Part shown: in pieces, positions 1-11,150 of the stretch
Numbering within the stretch: position 1 is the first letter of the stretch
Layout of the letters: each line of letters opens with the position of its first letter
Source of the DNA: Phoronis australis
Lineage: Eukaryota > Phoronida > Phoronidae
NCBI GenBank assembly: GCA_002633005.1
Contig: NMRA01000135.1
Location: 336,085 to 365,722 of the forward strand
DNA length: 29,638 bases
Direction of reading: 5' to 3'
Notes under the pieces: generated by a model
Seen by the model: the letters and a program-made list of their open reading frames with translations, nothing else
Database searches by the model: none
What the model was told of the DNA's origin: nothing
Translations under genes and position numbers: made by a program

Positions 1-325
1 TACCCAGATGTGCACAATATGGTTTCACGAAACTTATGTGCCAAGTTCATGTGACGAAATCGAGAAGGGTTTTTAATTATCTTAAGAAAAACTCCAGAGA
101 CATGTTAAGTGCCAGAAACTTACCAGAATGCATGGAAATTTCACTATTTGGCTACAAAAACAAAAAAATACCTCCCCCCGCTCGGCGCCACGCGCCTAGG
201 ATTCGACCTTGGCGGGAATCCTAAACCCCCCCCTTGCTGAAAACGTAGATCTGCCACTGACCCCTGCTTAAAAGGCCCAAAGTCAATGTCTTCCAACATG
301 TACGGGGGCTCAAAGGAGACCCCCA

Positions 326-538
326 TTTGGCGAGGTGGGTAAAAAGGTCCGCCTCAGAGAAACAAAAAGTCCGAGAATACGAGACAAAAGTCCACTTAAA
401 AGGCGCACACGCACAGTTCACAGACCTGAAGCTGGTACCCCGTTTTTTTAGTCCTCCCGATTTTTTGTTAGCAAAAGATCCACTTCGTAAGAGATTCGAG
501 CCCCCCCCCCATATTAAAGGCTGGGTGAGCGCATGTGT
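326..538 (+). repeat. Dispersed ~200-bp repeat, copy A
   Basis: This copy starts at TTTGGCGAGGTGGGTAAAAA and runs through AGGTCCGCCTCAGAGAAACA, ACAAAAGTCCACTTAAAAGG, CCCCGTTTTTTTAGTCCTC and ATTCGAGCC to GGCTGGGTGAGCGCATGTG. The same blocks in the same order recur at 5702-5904, 10956-11150 and 11151-11400, and inverted at 560-850. It has no meaningful open frame, so I infer a non-autonomous mobile repeat of unknown class. The short frames that cross it are spurious. Confidence 0.75.
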
Positions 539-559
539 ATACGAGTCAACAGCAAACTG

Positions 560-850
560 TGCGCACCAAAAAAAACGAGGCCACTAGGTTCAGGACAGGC
601 CCATGGTTGTGCATCCGCGCCGAATTCCCGTGGGATTTTGTGGACTTTTGTCTCGTTTACTTGGACTTTTTGTTTCACTAAGACCAGTGGCGGATCTAGG
701 ATACCATAAGGGGGGCAACATGTTGCCTCGGGGGCGGTTNCCCCCCCTTCTCCGCTACCGGTCCTAGTCATATATCCTCACTCCTCGCGCTGTTGCTGTT
801 CTAAATACGCCTATGAAGGCGGACCTTTTTTGCCCAATTCACCAAATTGG
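560..850 (-). repeat. Dispersed ~200-bp repeat, inverted copy E, interrupted
   Basis: Read on the minus strand, 850-816 gives the start of the repeat (AATTGGGCAAAAAAGGTCCGCC). From 682 down to 560 it continues with GTGAAACAAAAAGTCC, GACAAAAGTCCACAAA and GGCCTCGTTTTTTT. Between the two parts lie about 130 bp (roughly 683-815) of unrelated sequence that begins AGTGGCGGATCTAGG. The simplest reading is a second small element inserted into this copy. One N lies at 740. Confidence 0.6.
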
Positions 851-861
851 GTGGCTCGTTT

Positions 862-892
862 GAGAGGTCGTGGGTTTGATTGCCCAGCCGTA
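862..892 (+). repeat. tRNA-derived (SINE-like) box B remnant
   Basis: The segment GAGGTCGTGGGTTTGATTGC followed by CCAGCC matches the T-arm and box B layout (consensus GGTTCGANTCC) of tRNA-derived SINEs. No anticodon arm or cloverleaf is visible upstream, so this is a fragment and not a tRNA gene. The surrounding stretch 893-1367 holds nothing else I can support. Confidence 0.4.
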
Positions 893-1367
893 TTGACAAG
901 CGAATGTTCCGCAGTCTCTCGGTGGATTTTCTCCTCAGGGTTCTCCCTTCCCTGAAAGCAGACTATTATAAGAGATTGATCTCGATCTTAAATTACGGCC
1001 TCATTTCAATTCATTTATGCACGGTTCCTGAATATCTAGTTGTTAATAAATATACACCGAGGTTATTATTACCGTTAAAATATCAAAATGACCTTTTTCA
1101 AGTTCCATTTACTCTGACGCCCAGGGGCTAAGCAATCTAAAACCACTTAAGCGGGAAAAAGAAGGCGGGTGACAAAAATTGTGAGAGAAACAATTCTAAT
1201 GGAAGAGTTCTGAAGTGTCTGTGACGCCCACTCCGTGCTCACCTAGGGGGCGTCCGCCAACGCAAGACACTCTCGAGTAAAGCGAGTGCGTAAACACGTG
1301 TTTCGCCAGCAACGCATGGCGATATCTCGCTGAGCTTGCATGAGCTCGCTGAGTCGCAAGACACTTG

Positions 1368-1535
1368 CAATGGCGGATTTAGAGGGAAGCCATGCCCCTC
1401 CTCCCCTAAAATTCTCCCAGATTACATTTGGAAGTTCGGGGGTGCAAATGTCTGACGGGCAAAATCATGGCTAATACAATGCTCTGCCTCCCCCCCCCCT
1501 GACTTGCCTAACACAATGCATCCCTGGATAAAGTG
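1368..1535 (+). mobile_element. Small inverted-repeat element (MITE-like), copy 1
   Basis: It begins CAATGGCGGATTTAGAGGG and shares with 12204-12323 the blocks AGTTCGGGG, AATGTCTGACGGGCAA, TGGCTAATA and a C-rich run, ending in CCCTGGAT. It is longer than the other copy because of an extra pyrimidine-rich segment after the left end. It has no coding capacity. The class is uncertain. GGCGGATCCAGG-type ends occur in several animal DNA transposon groups. Confidence 0.6.
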
Positions 1536-2807
1536 AGTAACGCTGGAACCTCGCTAAGGCAAGACTAGATTACGTGAGATATTGCCGCGTGTTTCAAATG
1601 AGAACACGTCATTTTGGCTATATTTTAACTACTAGGTCCTAGCGTACGGCCTAGCGTCACTGAACTCTATCCCGTATTTGCGAAAGACGAGAAAGGGGCT
1701 GTTTGTTCAACTTCATATATCCCAACTGTTCGGTTTTGGCACCTGAGCTAGGTAGCATAAAACCTTTGTAGATGATAAGTTTGGACATTCCATGACGTCG
1801 TACATTGCTCGAAGTAAATTGCTCGATTTCAAAATAATCTGGGCTACGTCACTGTTGCAATCCACCGCCGTATAACTTTTATGCATCTGGACCCTGGAGT
1901 AAACCAATCCAGTGTCGACTTAGTTTGACTCAAATGTTCTGCCAAATATATTGCTTGACCTTTTTTTTCTGAAACTTTGGTCATGATGACCTTTCACGAA
2001 TGGAAACAGTTTTGAACACCTGACATTGTTTTAAAAGATACTTTTTACTACGTATTCGCCAATTCAGAGTATTTCGTGAATTTCAACTGCCTGTGTGTTT
2101 ACGTTTTACTGATATTTTTGTAAGTTTGTAAAAAAGTTATTCTGTGTTGTACCACCAGAAATGAAGAATAAGAATGCGTAGTAATTACTGTGTTATCGAT
2201 TTTTAACTAAAATGGAGCGGAATGAATTTTTTACCTCTGAAAGCTTATTTCGTCCTTCACAGAAAGACGAAGAATGAAATATGCAAAAGATAATCAACGC
2301 CATCAATTAGAATCTTTTTATTTCTAACACTTCTATGTTGGCTTACACTAATAATTGTATACTTTACGTGCACTCAATTTGAATAACCTTGCTCGTCGAA
2401 AGGTTGCAATTGTTAACCCAGCGTACACGTTTCGGCAAACCCGATTAATGGATACCAATTGACATGCAAAATAGGCAATGTCGAATTTTCGTTTTAAAAA
2501 CGGAAATATGATTTCTTTTGATGATAGACGTAAAATATGCTCTGTAAACCTACAAGGAGCCTGTTTGACAACGTTTTGTGAATAAGTGTTGAGCTAACGG
2601 TTGCAGTAGACGGCATTTCTTCAATTCAAAACTGGGTAATTGAAAAGTTCAAAAATTTGTAATGCAAACCACATGATTGTCTAGGCCTTCACATGTGCCT
2701 ATAGATATATGTGCGTTAAACATATGAGCTAATTTTTCAAGAACAAAGTATTGATGAGACATTGACCTAAATGCGCGCATTTTCGGTCAGGTTGTGTGAA
2801 ACGCAGC
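1536..2807. other. Stretch without recognised gene
   Basis: AT-rich sequence with stops in all frames. The only open frame above 60 codons (1713-1907, minus) has no recognisable features and no splice partners. I see no repeat, RNA gene or regulatory motif that stands out. Confidence 0.5.
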
Positions 2808-3260
2808 CCGGGGGTACTCGAGAATATTTTTGACTAGGAGTGGAGCTTGAAATTTAAGGATAACCCCCATTTAGAGACAGGTCTCAAAAAAGACACAGGC
2901 ATCTGTAGGGAGCGTCCATGAAAAGGTCACTCTTTCGTACAGTTTTGTAGGGATGAATTTCGTAAGCCTTACCCTTTCGTAGTAATTCTTGAGCAGGCAA
3001 AGAATACATGCCACTTTGTCCAAATGGGCCTATTTTGATCACATCGAAAACCGTTTTAGATTTTTGTAGTGGTAAAAACGAACGTTTGTAGAATTTCAAA
3101 CTACCAATGTCCGGAAATCTTTTTAGTGAATGAAATTGAAAGGTACCCTTTCTTAAGGATTTGCAGAAAAGGCACCTTTCGTGAGGAATTTGGTCGTGAA
3201 AAAGTCACCTATCTGAACTGCTCATCTCGAAGAATATACCGTCTATGGGGGTACCCCCAG
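2808..3260. repeat. GGGGGTAC-ended dispersed repeat
   Basis: The left edge reads CCCGGGGGTACTCGAG and the right edge holds GGGGGTACCCCC (3247-3258), a perfect 12-bp palindrome. The ends therefore resemble inverted repeats around about 450 bp. The interior carries repeated short blocks such as CCTTTCGTAGTAA and ACCTTTCGTGAGG. A related segment begins at 5368 (CAGGGGGTACTCAACT) and shares the TACAGTT and CCCTTTTGT type blocks. I see no transposase frame. Confidence 0.45.
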
Positions 3261-3307
3261 GATGATTAGCTCTTGACTGCAGCACGCGACAGCTTCCTGT
3301 TTCAGTT

Positions 3308-4057
3308 TCAGATCACAGAAAAAGACCTTGGCCGGTTACCCCCTAACCTGCGAAGGTCTACAATACTTTCGGACACTGTTGGGTCACTACTCTGTCTGGG
3401 ATGTAGCAATCGTTGCATGCTTTCGGCACTTGGTGTCGGTGTTGCACGAGATTGATCTGAGGTCCCCGTTGACTGATACGGGTTCGGCCAAGTCTGTCGA
3501 AGACTGCTACTTTGTGCAGACCCCAGGGAACAACTGCGTTCTTTGTGGATGTTTGATAACAGAGACGGGACGCAACTCTGTCGTCGAATCCGTTTCTTAT
3601 CGTCAATTCCAGCGCCATTCTCTTCTGGAAAAGGAGAGTGAACGTTTGACAAGGACATTTGGTCTTTGCTTTCTTGTTTCCGAATACTCTGGACCTTCAC
3701 TCTTGCCTGATGTATTGTAGAAGTGAGGAAATCATCGTTGACGAATAATGGCGTTGACTGTGGTACTCGCTCTAAACTTTTGCTTTTTGGTCTTGCCGTT
3801 AACGCCCTAGGGAATTCTGGATTAACCATTTTATTTAGAAATTCTTCCTGCTTATAAAATTCCTTCTCATCTTGTAAGCGATTGAAAGTTTTCTTTAAAT
3901 TGGCTATTTCGTGGTCGTAGTGCCGTATATGTTTTTTATACTCGCTTTCGTAGCGCGACTGGCGTTTTTGTAATAAATTTTGATGATGGCCGCCGGAAGT
4001 CGTAATTGACATCTGACTCTTCGACAGGTCTCGCATTATCTGCCCTTTCTTATTCAT
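3308..4057 (-). CDS. Uncharacterised coiled-coil, Ser/Arg-rich protein (249 aa), intronless
   Basis: I do not recognise this family. The start MNKKGQIMRDL is the first ATG after an in-frame TAA 14 codons upstream, so the frame may be complete in one exon. Residues about 30-75 (YESEYKKHIRHYDHEIANL onward) look like a charged coiled coil with a heptad-like pattern. The remaining two thirds are rich in Ser, Arg, Gln and Pro and probably disordered. They contain several R-x-x-S sites of the basophilic kinase or 14-3-3 type (RRQSC, RPRSFS, KSLERVP). The last residues are RPRSFSVI. There is no signal peptide and no membrane segment. Its 3' end lies about 50 bp from a dispersed repeat. It could be a real lineage-specific gene, the terminal exon of a larger gene, or a retrocopy. 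A 130-residue frame on the other strand (3328-3720) is judged to be its shadow. Confidence 0.55.
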   Translation of the reverse strand: MNKKGQIMRDLSKSQMSITTSGGHHQNLLQKRQSRYESEYKKHIRHYDHEIANLKKTFNRLQDEKEFYKQEEFLNKMVNPEFPRALTARPKSKSLERVPQSTPLFVNDDFLTSTIHQARVKVQSIRKQESKDQMSLSNVHSPFPEENGAGIDDKKRIRRQSCVPSLLSNIHKERSCSLGSAQSSSLRQTWPNPYQSTGTSDQSRATPTPSAESMQRLLHPRQSSDPTVSESIVDLRRLGGNRPRSFSVI

Positions 4058-5367
4058 CGTAGTTACCTTTTGTGTTGAGGTAGCAGTTTTGAGTTACATT
4101 TTCCACTCGAACATTGACTTTCTGTGTTAAAATTCCTCAGTTAATTTCTGGTCGGTATAAGCCTAAATCAGTTCTCAACATTGTGGACCTAATCCTGACT
4201 ATCTTCGCTGGCGTTCTTGGATGATTGATGTCGGTTCATAAAAAATACTGCTTTTGTTCAGCCTCTTTATTCGGTTATCATCAGCTCGTCTCGTCTCTAA
4301 GTAGGTGTCCAGCGCAATATCTAATAATAAACTATCCTTCTTTATCCTTGGTGCTTACCTGTCAATGGTTTAAATATTAATCTCAATATGAGTGATCACA
4401 TGCGGAGATGCATTCATAAAAGTGACATAATTCCCGACCACAAGAAATAATCGCTGTGAAGATGAACGGATTTTCAAATGCTGAAGCGATTGTGTGACAC
4501 ACGTATTGACGAATCCACTCGACACAGATACATCCAACACCTTCACATCATATGAACTGATTGGATAGTTGATACGGTTATATTATTGAGCACTTCTCAA
4601 CACGATACAACACTAGGTCTGTATACACGTGTTGTCACAATGCCAGATACTCCTAACACTTTCCTCTGCGAATAACAACACTACGCGTGACGCAGGAGGA
4701 AGGCTAAACGCGTGAGTGATTCTCTCGCTTCGACAAACCTTGTAACCTTCCTCAATATTTCCTTCACAACCAGGTGATTACGTGTCTTTGTTCTCTCATG
4801 TCCGCCATCAATGAAGTAGAAAGTGAAATGATTTCCCACTGGCCTTTCATTGTCGAGAGATTGTCGTACATATAAATCTACACTAACATGTTAGTGATAT
4901 ACATTGTGTTCGTTATAATCCTGTAAGTGGGGGCTTTTTGCAAGAAGATAATAAGTTTCATTTTGCTCTATTGATTCTCAATAAATGGTACAAAGAGATT
5001 CATTGGGTGCTGATTTCAATTAAAGGATTTTAATCGCTTACGACTTTGAAAGAACAATATTTGAAACTCAATGGGAGTACACATACGTGAATGAATATAT
5101 TTGTTTCCGTATGGGATTACGAACAACGGTCAGGTATACAGTAGTTTACTGTCAGTACATGTTGACTCGGAAGTCGCGCGGTCACGAAAATTGAGAACAG
5201 ATACAAACCAGATAAACTAACTAAACAGACAAATGGGAGCTTCCCACGGCTGTTGTGCGGTATGAAGTCTAATCATCACCAGGTCAAGGGAACCAAAGAT
5301 TTGTTTGCATATCTGATGAACAGGTGTTATGTCGTTCTTTAGATATGTCTTTTGAGTCATTTTACAA
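4058..5367. other. Stretch without recognised gene; includes a 16-bp palindrome
   Basis: AT-rich sequence upstream of the minus-strand coding frame, which may include its promoter, although I cannot place a convincing core element. A perfect 16-bp palindrome, CACTAACATGTTAGTG, lies at 4881-4896. No open frame or repeat copy stands out. Confidence 0.45.
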
Positions 5368-5600
5368 CCCAGGGGGTACTCAACTATTTTGAGTACAACC
5401 GGAAAATTAGTGTGCCACCATATTTAGGGTAGGTATTAAAAGAGGCATCCGCGAGGTCAGTTTTGTACAGTTCTATTCTGTAATAACGCCCTTTTGTTTC
5501 TATAGCTACTAAAGATATCCCTTTTGTAAGGAATTTCCCAAACGTTTTCGTTCATTATTCAGGAGACCTAAGGAATTGTGGTAGTGTATTTGAAATGTTG
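5368..5600 (+). repeat. Partial GGGGGTAC-type repeat
   Basis: It starts CCAGGGGGTACTCAAC and contains GGTCAGTTTTGTACAGTT and CCCTTTTGTAAGGAATTT. These parallel blocks in the 2808-3260 element (GGTCACTCTTTCGTACAGTT, CCTTTCGTGAGGAATTTGG). The right end is not clear. No coding potential. Confidence 0.4.
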
Positions 5601-5701
5601 CGGCACCTTCAATATTGAGTCATTCCTTGCGCTCCTAATTATCACCAGCAATTCATGGGCGCACCCAGGGCGGGGGTGCTCGGGGCTCGAACGAGCTCCG
5701 G

Positions 5702-5904
5702 TTTGGCGAATTGGGCAAAAAGGTCCGCCTCAGTGAAACGAAAAGTCCGAGTAAACGAGACAAAATGTCCACAAAGTCCACAGGAATTCGTAGGCCTGAA
5801 CCCAATGGCCCCGTTTTTTTAGTCCTCGTTAATTTTTTTCAGTAAAAGGTCCGCATATCGAAAAATTCGAGCCCCCCAATATTTTAGGCTGGGTGCGCGC
5901 ATGT
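5702..5904 (+). repeat. Dispersed ~200-bp repeat, copy B
   Basis: This is the most complete copy. It starts TTTGGCGAATTGGGCAAAAA, continues with GGTCCGCCTCAGTGAAACG, GGCCCCGTTTTTTTAGTCC, AGTAAAAGGTCCGCAT and AAATTCGAGCCCCCC, and ends GGCTGGGTGCGCGCATGT. The order of blocks is the same as in copies A, C and D. Confidence 0.75.
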
Positions 5905-6070
5905 AATTGGCGGGTGTCTCTTATTCGTTGGGTTTCATTGTTTGTCCGTCATTGACGTGGTTCGACATGAAAATGCATTAGTTTTTCCTTCTGTCATTAA
6001 AACTTTGATTTCGTAAAACTGCAATACCTCAGCATTAGCTGTCAAAACCCAAAAAGGCATTACGTCACGC

Positions 6071-6283
6071 CACTCATGCAACCGGTTTCATACTTAGCTG
6101 TAATACTCCTTAGATTTCTCTTATCCCTTATCAACAACAACATCGAAGCCATTAACGACTCCAGAAAATGAAAGGGTTTAATCGGGGGGCGACCAACCCT
6201 AAAATTGCAAATTTGTACTGGCAAGTAAACTCCTGACTTGTGTTGCCGGCGCATTCGTCAACAATTCAAGTTTGGATGAAGTG
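6071..6283 (+). repeat. Second dispersed repeat family, copy 1 (uninterrupted)
   Basis: It is collinear with 11952-12363 and 14727-14950: CACTCATGCAACCGGTTTCA, then ACAACAACATCGAAGCCATT, then CGACCAACCC, and finally GACTTGTGTTGCC with CAACAATTCAAGTTTGGATG. At the point where copy 2 carries the small inverted-repeat element, this copy reads straight through (GACTTG-TGTT-GCC), so it shows the empty site. The short frames crossing it in both directions are not credible genes. Confidence 0.55.
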
Positions 6284-9200
6284 GGTAACCCGCCTTCCAG
6301 GCTCAGCACAAAAATCAACTTCATTTCTTGGGACCTACAGAGTGGCTTGTCACAGCGCGTCATTTATGCATTCCCAGAAACAAGGCCGAAACCATCTTAT
6401 AGCCGTAAGCCGAGTGGTTTACTGGAAGTCAAAAGTTCACTACTTGGACGGGACGCGTGGCCGAAGCGCCTCTTCGATTAAGAATTAAACAGTGACAGCT
6501 AAACAGCCGCGAAATGCCTCTTTAAATGACCCATCTGTTGTTTTTAAGAGCGAGGAGGAACTGCCCCTTTGACAAAAATATGAAATTTCACATGATGCAA
6601 ACACGTGTGTACTAACTACAACGAAAGTATTCACTTTCTCATCTTTTCATTAGAATACACGACACGTACAATGGTGTAACGTCTGGGGTTTCAGGGGGTG
6701 GAGGGGGGGGGGGTGTCACATGTCGCCCGAGGAAAACACATGAGTTTGACAACAAAACAAAAGGTTGGGCAAGGAAGAAAAGTTTGGGCAAACATCGCCT
6801 TTCAACTAAGTGTTTCCAAATTTCTAAAAAAAATAGTTTAATAAGAACTTTTATTCGTTTGTGATAAATTTTCCCTACCCATAATTTTCTTAACACTGTT
6901 ACCCAATTTGTTGTCGTTTTTAGATCGCCATGGAATTGTTTCACGTGATGTTCAGTGCAAAGATGAAAGAGGTGGTGCTCAATACATGTACCTTCAGAGC
7001 GTACCAGTCTATTGTTCTGATACCCACGATCATTTCGTACTAATTAGTTTTAATTCAACCTGGTTATGTAATAGTTAATTTTGCACCTGCTTGATGTTCA
7101 CGAAACATGACAGTCTGTGAAACGGTCTGTGCATGTTGGCCTAATGCGATGTCCAAATCAAACTAGATTGAAACCAATGAATAACAATCAGGTTTCAGCG
7201 AGCTCAGCTAATTTCTTCATAGAAGCATCAGTAAGTCGCCGGTACTATGAAACAAAATTACATTCAATTTTATATATTGTGGAATGTTCTTAGCCAAGAC
7301 AGTCAGTTTTTGATCAACATGGCTCATGAAGGCGGTATTCAATCTGAATATGCAAAAAGTATCAACTTAAAAAATACTAAAACCATGTTTAGGTGATTTT
7401 AAACAAAATTAATACAGTCACCTGCTGAAAATTCATCCCCGGAAAACGAAAGCATTGCTCACTAAAATTCTGTCCTCACCATGTCACAAAATATTGGTTC
7501 GGTGGTTCCATAAGATTGCTTGGCCTCTCCCCACAGTCGTCACTCATTTACGGTACTCACCGGAAGCGCTTGTCACGCTTTCCAATTTAGCATAATTTGA
7601 AAGGTCTTGTCGAACTTGAGTCAAGCCTTTAAGAAGTAGCGAAGTTCTGAAAAGCATTATTTTGCCTTAAAGACTTAATACGGGCTTATGTAGTATTCCG
7701 CCAGTCGCAACGTTTCCCTCTCTTAAAAACGCAGCCCGCGTTTGGAATAACGTGCCTAAGACCGGCGTCATATGACAGTTGCAATCGGACCAAGGACAAT
7801 TGATAAAACAGACCACAGTTGCTGCTTGCACGAAACATTTCCAAAATGGGCTAGCTCAGATATGCTCCTTAGATTTCCAGCACATTTCTAGACTTTGTTT
7901 ACGCACCAATGATATATTTATCTATCACTTAATGTTTACCATGAGCTCATCTTTTTCTTATGACATGTAAGATGTAATTATCAGAAAACCGAGTCCTCAT
8001 TTCAATGAAAATAAATTGCTACCTTTCCTGCAACGCCCCTAATTTAAGGACTGTTATTTTCAGTAATATTAGAATTCATCGTATACACTTGAAATGTATC
8101 ACAGCTAAAATTTGACGAAGTAGTGAAGATAAAATAACAAAAGAAACGGCAATCAATGCTTGCACTAATTCCCGAACGTGCGCTGAATATTTATGGAACA
8201 TAGCCGAGTCACTGTTGGAGCTACTTCATACAACCGGTCACTGTAAGACTTGCAATATTAAGATGCGACGTAGTTCATTGGTGTACATGGAATGTCAGCG
8301 GTCTTTCAAAACATTGATTTGAGTGCCTGAAAAATTGTAATCCGTGCTCTTGCACTGGAAAAGCTTTTGAGGAATTCAGTAACTTGCGTTAATAAAAGAC
8401 TTTAGTGCGGGGATAAAACTGTTATCTCGAAATTACGCGTGGCACGTTCGGTTTGTCATTATCAATAAAAATCAAATTCGTCTGATTGTAGTTCCTCGTG
8501 TTGATTTTCTAATGCTTTCTGGACTGACATAGTCAAACGAAGGGCAACTTAAGTTTGACACCCCCTAAGTAAAATTACTAGTTTCGCCCCTGTAAGTGAT
8601 GTAGGCCTAATCTACTTACGCCTGATCGACATTAACGCTTATTTCGCCCTGGGCTCTAACTGCAACACCACGCGTCGTTGCACTCGCACAAACGCGTCCT
8701 TTCCTTGTTGAATGTAATGTGTACCACATATTATTTGAACAGCAAATGCTCAGTCGACTGGAATCGTAAACACTACCTGGTGTGTCATTCACTCTCTACT
8801 GAATTCATTTTTCAATTTGTAGTAAGTCGTTTTCAGACTTTTAATTCAAATTTGTATAAAAATTTGCAATTCACCGTATTAATTAGCACTGTGTAATCAT
8901 TTTACTACAGTTTGAAACATGAAGAACAGCCAGCTTTTTCACAGGAAACAAAAACCCTTCTCAAAGTTAGTTTACGGTTTCAAATATTCAGGGTTTAATG
9001 TAGCGGTTATACTTTATCCTTTTGAAATACTCCGAACTGAATTCCGTTCATTTTGAAATAATTTGATGTCGTGTGGGAATAGCATTAGAACTCGTTTCAC
9101 GAAATTTTTAAGTGACATTTCTTTCCATCCACTAATGTCACACCTGTTAGCTTTCAAACCAAGCTAATTTCCCTGCCGCCAACGCATCGAAAAGTAGGCT

Positions 9201-10590
9201 TGCCATTTCATGCATTATGCATCTTTACGTTTACGTTTTTCAGAGCGTTGAGACAGTTGATCCACTCCCTGACCACTCCGAGTGTTGTGAAAAACTGTTG
9301 TTCGCCAGTGCGGAGTAGAATATAGTCACGACGGACCAAAGCCGAGTTGGATTGGAATATATTACACGTCATTTGCAGTCAGGAAAGATGTCTGAATACA
9401 TTAAGTAAAATACATAAATGGTACAACTTTACTGCGAACTTCTACTTCCCCCAATACAATCGTTTTTAAAAGTATTCATTTTGGTTACTGTTTATCAAAT
9501 AATATCCTATTTTGATCTCACAGTCATTGGAGTAACAGCTTGACACAAAAATTAGACATCTATTGGGAACGAAAATTTCTTTGAAGAAAAAAGATCGTTA
9601 TTCAGTAATTGTGAAGTCATTGTCGGGAAAACACCATTTTCGCGATGTTGGTGCCGGTGTAAAATTATTTCAAACAAGAACTTTTTATATTTCCTGCGGC
9701 TACGCAAGTGATCGAGATTGGAGCTTTCAAGTCCTTGCTGTTTACAGACTGAAACGAAAATTGTCATTATTCGCTTGGCAGAACCCCAACGGCTTTATTG
9801 AATCCTCTCACAGCATAGTGGTTCACAGTCAATGGTAACCTATTATGAACTCCTACAAAAGACGAGTAATCGCCGGGGCCTGGCGGGACAGAAAAATGAC
9901 AGATTTTGTTGAAAGAAATTTATCGATTAACGCCTATAAGTATGATAGTAATTAGATTTGCCATAATAGACACATTTTAACTTGTCCGTCAATTGTCAAA
10001 ATGAGTAGTTTCGGAGACAAGTTTGATAATGTTATGCATTCGTATCTCAGTATGGCTTTATGTGGGAGGCAAAAGAGAGCTAATTTTAACGACACTAAAG
10101 GGGAGACGGAGAATACGGTTAGCATTTGGCAGTCACTGTCACTAGTGTCTCCATTTCCGCTATAATTGTTGACCAAAAATCTGGAATCCAGGGCCTAAAA
10201 TCGAACTCGAAATTTTTTTTAGTAATTTCCACTCTACTTTTGTACGAACTCAAGATAAGTGTCTGTTATTCTATGCTCGACTACATAATAGATTAGACTC
10301 CGGCTCTGGTCTTTTCACCCAGTGTGAAATTTGAGTTGCCGATAGGAAAGACGGACAATCGAATGCAAAAGACGGACAGACGCATAAGAAATAGGGACAG
10401 CATTGTGAAAGTAACACCCAATTAGTTCACTAGCACGCCATGAAATAAATAATGCAGTGATCCACCTTTCAAGTGTAAACAGTTAACAATACCAAAGCAA
10501 CCAAGACGAGTGAAGGGAATTCAATTTTTAAATGAAATTCCATGTAATCGCAAACATTTTTAAGTCTGGTCAGCACTATGTCTGAAAAGA
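6284..10590. other. Long gene-free stretch
   Basis: About 4.3 kb of AT-rich sequence with no open frame that looks coding. The longest frames (6639-6944 minus, 9563-9838 plus, 9552-9767 minus) overlap one another or low-complexity DNA and show no domain signature. Landmarks are a G-run at about 6695-6712 and a fragment ending TAGTTTCGCCCCTG near 8578-8592 that looks like a decayed transposon end. I see no RNA gene or exon matching the two genes at the right. Confidence 0.45.
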
Positions 10591-10594
10591 TCTC

Positions 10595-10650
10595 TGTTCC
10601 AATCGGAACTTGAACCCGGGACCTTCTGCTCACCGTGTAACTTAGATTTT
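10595..10650 (-). repeat. tRNA-derived box B remnant
   Basis: On the minus strand, CACGGTGAGCAGAAGGTCCC is followed by GGGTTCAAGTTCC (10605-10617), a box B-like T-arm in the layout usual for tRNA-derived SINEs. No A box or anticodon stem can be seen at the right distance, so I do not call a tRNA gene. Confidence 0.4.
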
Positions 10651-10955
10651 TTTAGTTCTGTATGCGGACAACGCAATGGCATTCAGTAACGCGGTCTGAG
10701 ATCATAAAATGTAAAAATGGTCTGTCCTTGAAATCTCAACTGTGCATCCTATTTCTCGTCCGTCATCTTCGCATTTTGAGTACCCGCCGTCCTTCCGATC
10801 TCGGTAGTCTGGCCGTCACTTCCTGTTTCTCGTCATTTTAGGTGCGTTCTTCCCATCGCGATCAAATTGCATGATGAACTGCGAAACCTGAAATTGTGCT
10901 CGGTAAACTGCATGTCTTTCCAAAGCTGGGAAACACTTTGCTATCACCCTGCTCA

Positions 10956-11150
10956 GTTNAAAAACGTCCTCCTCAGAGAAACAAAAACTTCGAAAAAGGT
11001 AGGAAGCGAGCCAAAAGTCCACTGAAAAGGCAGGAACTACTATAATTCGGTTAATGTACAATTCATAGCTCTGAAAGTATCCTGTGATTTTTTTGTAGTA
11101 AAAGGTCCGCATTCTCAAAAATTCGAGCCGCCCATTTTTAGGCTGGGTGC
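10956..11150 (+). repeat. Dispersed ~200-bp repeat, copy C
   Basis: It contains CTCAGAGAAACAAAAACTTC, CCAAAAGTCCACTGAAAAGG, GTACAATTCATAGCTCT, AGTAAAAGGTCCGCATTCTC and AAATTCGAGCC, and ends GGCTGGGTGC. Copy D follows directly in the same orientation. An N lies near the left edge (about 10959). Copies C and D share a middle section (GGCAGGAACTAC and GTACAATTCATAGCTCT) that differs from A and B, so they form a subfamily. Confidence 0.7.

Noticed and set aside
862-892. tRNA gene suggested by a box B-like sequence
   Set aside because: No A box, anticodon stem or acceptor pairing is visible. It is better explained as a SINE-derived remnant.
3328-3720. 130-residue plus-strand frame
   Set aside because: It overlaps the longer, better-composed minus-strand frame at 3308-4057 and shows no domain.
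9552-9838. Overlapping 91- and 71-residue frames on opposite strands
   Set aside because: There are no recognisable motifs, no splice context and no features favouring one strand, so chance open frames are likely.
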